DNA from: an uncultured Lachnospiraceae bacterium
Lineage (GTDB): Bacteria > Bacillota > Clostridia > Lachnospirales > Lachnospiraceae
Direction of reading: 5' to 3'
Assembly: GCA_902783305.1 (NCBI GenBank)
Contig: CACZQU010000163.1
Location: forward strand, 1-5,518
Length of the DNA: 5,518 nt
The notes under the pieces: generated by a model
Told to the model about the DNA's origin: nothing
Seen by the model: the letters and a program-made list of their open reading frames with translations, nothing else
Databases searched by the model: none
Translations under genes and position numbers: made by a program
Shown here: one piece after another, positions 4,237 to 5,518 of the stretch
Position numbering within the stretch: position 1 is the stretch's first letter
Layout of the letters: every line of letters starts with the position of its first letter

Positions 4237-5518
4237 TCATTTTCCTTTCACTGCATAAAAACCGGCAGTCTTCTCAAAGCGCTCCTGAAGCTCGCGGCCT
4301 GCTGCCACATCTCTGACCTGGTTCGTCCGGATCGCGACGAAGCGTTCCAGCTTGGCCATGTACTCTTCCTGGGTAATCCTTCCCTCAGCGACATAGGACA
4401 ATCCTTTTTCCCAGCTGGCCGTCAGTTCCGGATTGAGAAGCTGGCGGATCGAAGCATCCACAACATCATATACCATCTCTCCCAGCTGGGAAGGAGTAAT
4501 CACCTGTGTTTTTTTGTTCAGATTCAGATATCGGATATGAAACAGCTTTTTCAGGATCTCTGCCCGGGTTGCGCTGGTACCGATTCCGCTGCCTTTGATC
4601 TGTGAGCGGAGCTCCTCATCCTCGATCAGCTGCCCGGCATTCTCCATGGCGAGAATCATGGAACCGGAATTATACCGCTTGGGAGGAGAGGTTTCTCCCT
4701 CCTTGACGCTGAACCCATCCGCCATAAGGCGGCTTCCCTTCCTCAGCTTCGTAAGCGCCTCCAGGAGCTGCGCATCACAGGAAACCTCTTCAGACTCCTG
4801 TGATCCGGGAGTATCCGGTTTCGGATTGCTCCTGCCCATATCGTTTCCGGAGGAAAAGGAATATGCCGCAATCCGGAGATACCCTTCTTCCGAAAGGACT
4901 TTAAACGAGGAGAAGAAACGCTCCCCGCCAAAGACCGTGATCAGAGAGACCTTCTGATAGACCGCCGGCGGATAGAAAATGCAAAGGAACCGGCGTACGA
5001 TCACCTCATATACCTTACGGGAAACCTCACTGAGACCGGCAAGGGCATTATGACCCTGACCGGTGGGAATAATCGCGTAGTGATCGGTAATCTGGGCATC
5101 ATTGGTATACCGGGTTTTCCCGATTGCTTTCCAGCTCTCACCGGCAAGAACCTCTTCTGCCTCCCTTGCACAGACAGGATATCCCTTCAACCCGGAAATA
5201 TTCCTGTCAATCTCCTTTGCGACAGCAGAAGAGAGAACCCTGGCATCGGTTCTGGGATAGGTAACCAGTTTTTTCTCATATAATTCCTGAACGACACGGA
5301 GGGTTTCATCGGGACTGATCTTAAAGAGTCTGGAGCAGACATTCTGCAGCTCTGCCAGGTTGAAAAGAAGGGGAGGATTTCGCTTTTCCTTTTTCCGTTC
5401 TGCCTTCTCTACCACTCCGGGAAACAGACCTTTCTCTGAACCTGCTGCTTCTTTTACTTCTCCGATCAGCTTTTCTGCCGCCGCGCGTTCCCTGAACCCG
5501 TTTTCCTTGTAAAGCAGA
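4237..5518 (-). CDS. topB: DNA topoisomerase III-type type IA topoisomerase (5' part beyond window)
   Basis: This cytoplasmic enzyme cuts one DNA strand through a tyrosyl 5'-phosphate link and passes another strand, decatenating replication or recombination intermediates. About 426 C-terminal residues are visible, and the frame is open to the right edge, so the TOPRIM domain and true start lie outside. Motifs in order are: PPLLFNLAELQNVCSRLF at about 5375-5322; the active-site segment KLVTYPRTDAR with the catalytic Tyr codon at 5259-5257; KEGETSPPKRYNSGSMILAME; and GIGTSATRAEILKKL. A polar linker (SSGNDMGRSNPKPDTPGSQE) is inserted before the second block. The protein ends FYAVKGK shortly after the last core helix, without the four-cysteine zinc-ribbon tail found in many type IA enzymes. 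A GTG at 5415 is inside the gene, not its start. TopB is favoured over TopA by the motif style; a plasmid- or integrative-element-type TopB is possible. Confidence 0.9.
   Translation of the reverse strand, partial: LLYKENGFRERAAAEKLIGEVKEAAGSEKGLFPGVVEKAERKKEKRNPPLLFNLAELQNVCSRLFKISPDETLRVVQELYEKKLVTYPRTDARVLSSAVAKEIDRNISGLKGYPVCAREAEEVLAGESWKAIGKTRYTNDAQITDHYAIIPTGQGHNALAGLSEVSRKVYEVIVRRFLCIFYPPAVYQKVSLITVFGGERFFSSFKVLSEEGYLRIAAYSFSSGNDMGRSNPKPDTPGSQESEEVSCDAQLLEALTKLRKGSRLMADGFSVKEGETSPPKRYNSGSMILAMENAGQLIEDEELRSQIKGSGIGTSATRAEILKKLFHIRYLNLNKKTQVITPSQLGEMVYDVVDASIRQLLNPELTASWEKGLSYVAEGRITQEEYMAKLERFVAIRTNQVRDVAAGRELQERFEKTAGFYAVKGK
4243..4248 (-). promoter_or_regulatory. Ribosome binding site of the beta-helix gene, inside topB
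   Basis: The minus strand reads AAAGGA seven bases before the ATG at 4235. It overlaps the last codons of topB, and the stop (TGA, 4239-4237) and start are separated by one base, a layout that allows ribosomes ending topB to start the next gene. Confidence 0.6.

Noticed and set aside
3657..4316. Plus-strand open frame of 219 codons
   Set aside because: It is antisense to the hexapeptide-repeat gene, whose repeat periodicity is unmistakable, and crosses into topB.
1..5518. A new defence, mobile or biosynthetic system made of the TraX, topB and beta-helix genes
   Set aside because: The genes are on different strands with a terminator between them, each belongs to a known family, and no signature mobile or defence gene is present. 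The TraX and topB pairing could hint at an integrative element, but nothing else here supports that.

Overview
The window reads as chromosomal sequence from an anaerobic Gram-positive of the Clostridia, most like Lachnospiraceae. The evidence is strong AGGAGG-type ribosome binding sites, a near-balanced base composition, a sugar ABC transporter with an alanine/methionine-rich signal peptide, a Firmicutes-style chromosomal TraX protein, and a type IA topoisomerase of the TopB kind. This placement is inference from protein style and signals, not from a marker gene.

There are three transcription blocks. (1) Left, minus strand (1-2129): a carbohydrate ABC importer operon with promoter, solute-binding protein gene, intergenic hairpin and the first permease gene, which is cut by the left edge just inside its EAA loop. 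The hairpin between the first two genes looks like a partial terminator or mRNA stabiliser that would give more binding protein than permease. (2) Middle, plus strand (about 2326-3206): a single TraX-family membrane protein gene with its own extended -10 promoter, diverging from the importer across about 400 bases that hold several repeats and palindromes. (3) Right, minus strand (3564-5518): the 3' part of a topoisomerase III gene, cut by the right edge, followed after a one-base gap by a gene for a stand-alone left-handed beta-helix (hexapeptide repeat) protein resembling the GlmU acetyltransferase half. Blocks 2 and 3 converge on a perfect 18-bp hairpin at 3329-3368 that can serve as terminator for both.

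I see no tRNA, rRNA, CRISPR array, insertion sequence or phage gene. Most of the window is ordinary. The parts worth a second look are the repeat-rich divergent intergenic region, the non-lipoprotein, cysteine-rich binding protein, the isolated TraX, and the tight pairing of topB with a GlmU-like beta-helix gene. I did not find convincing evidence of a new multi-gene system.
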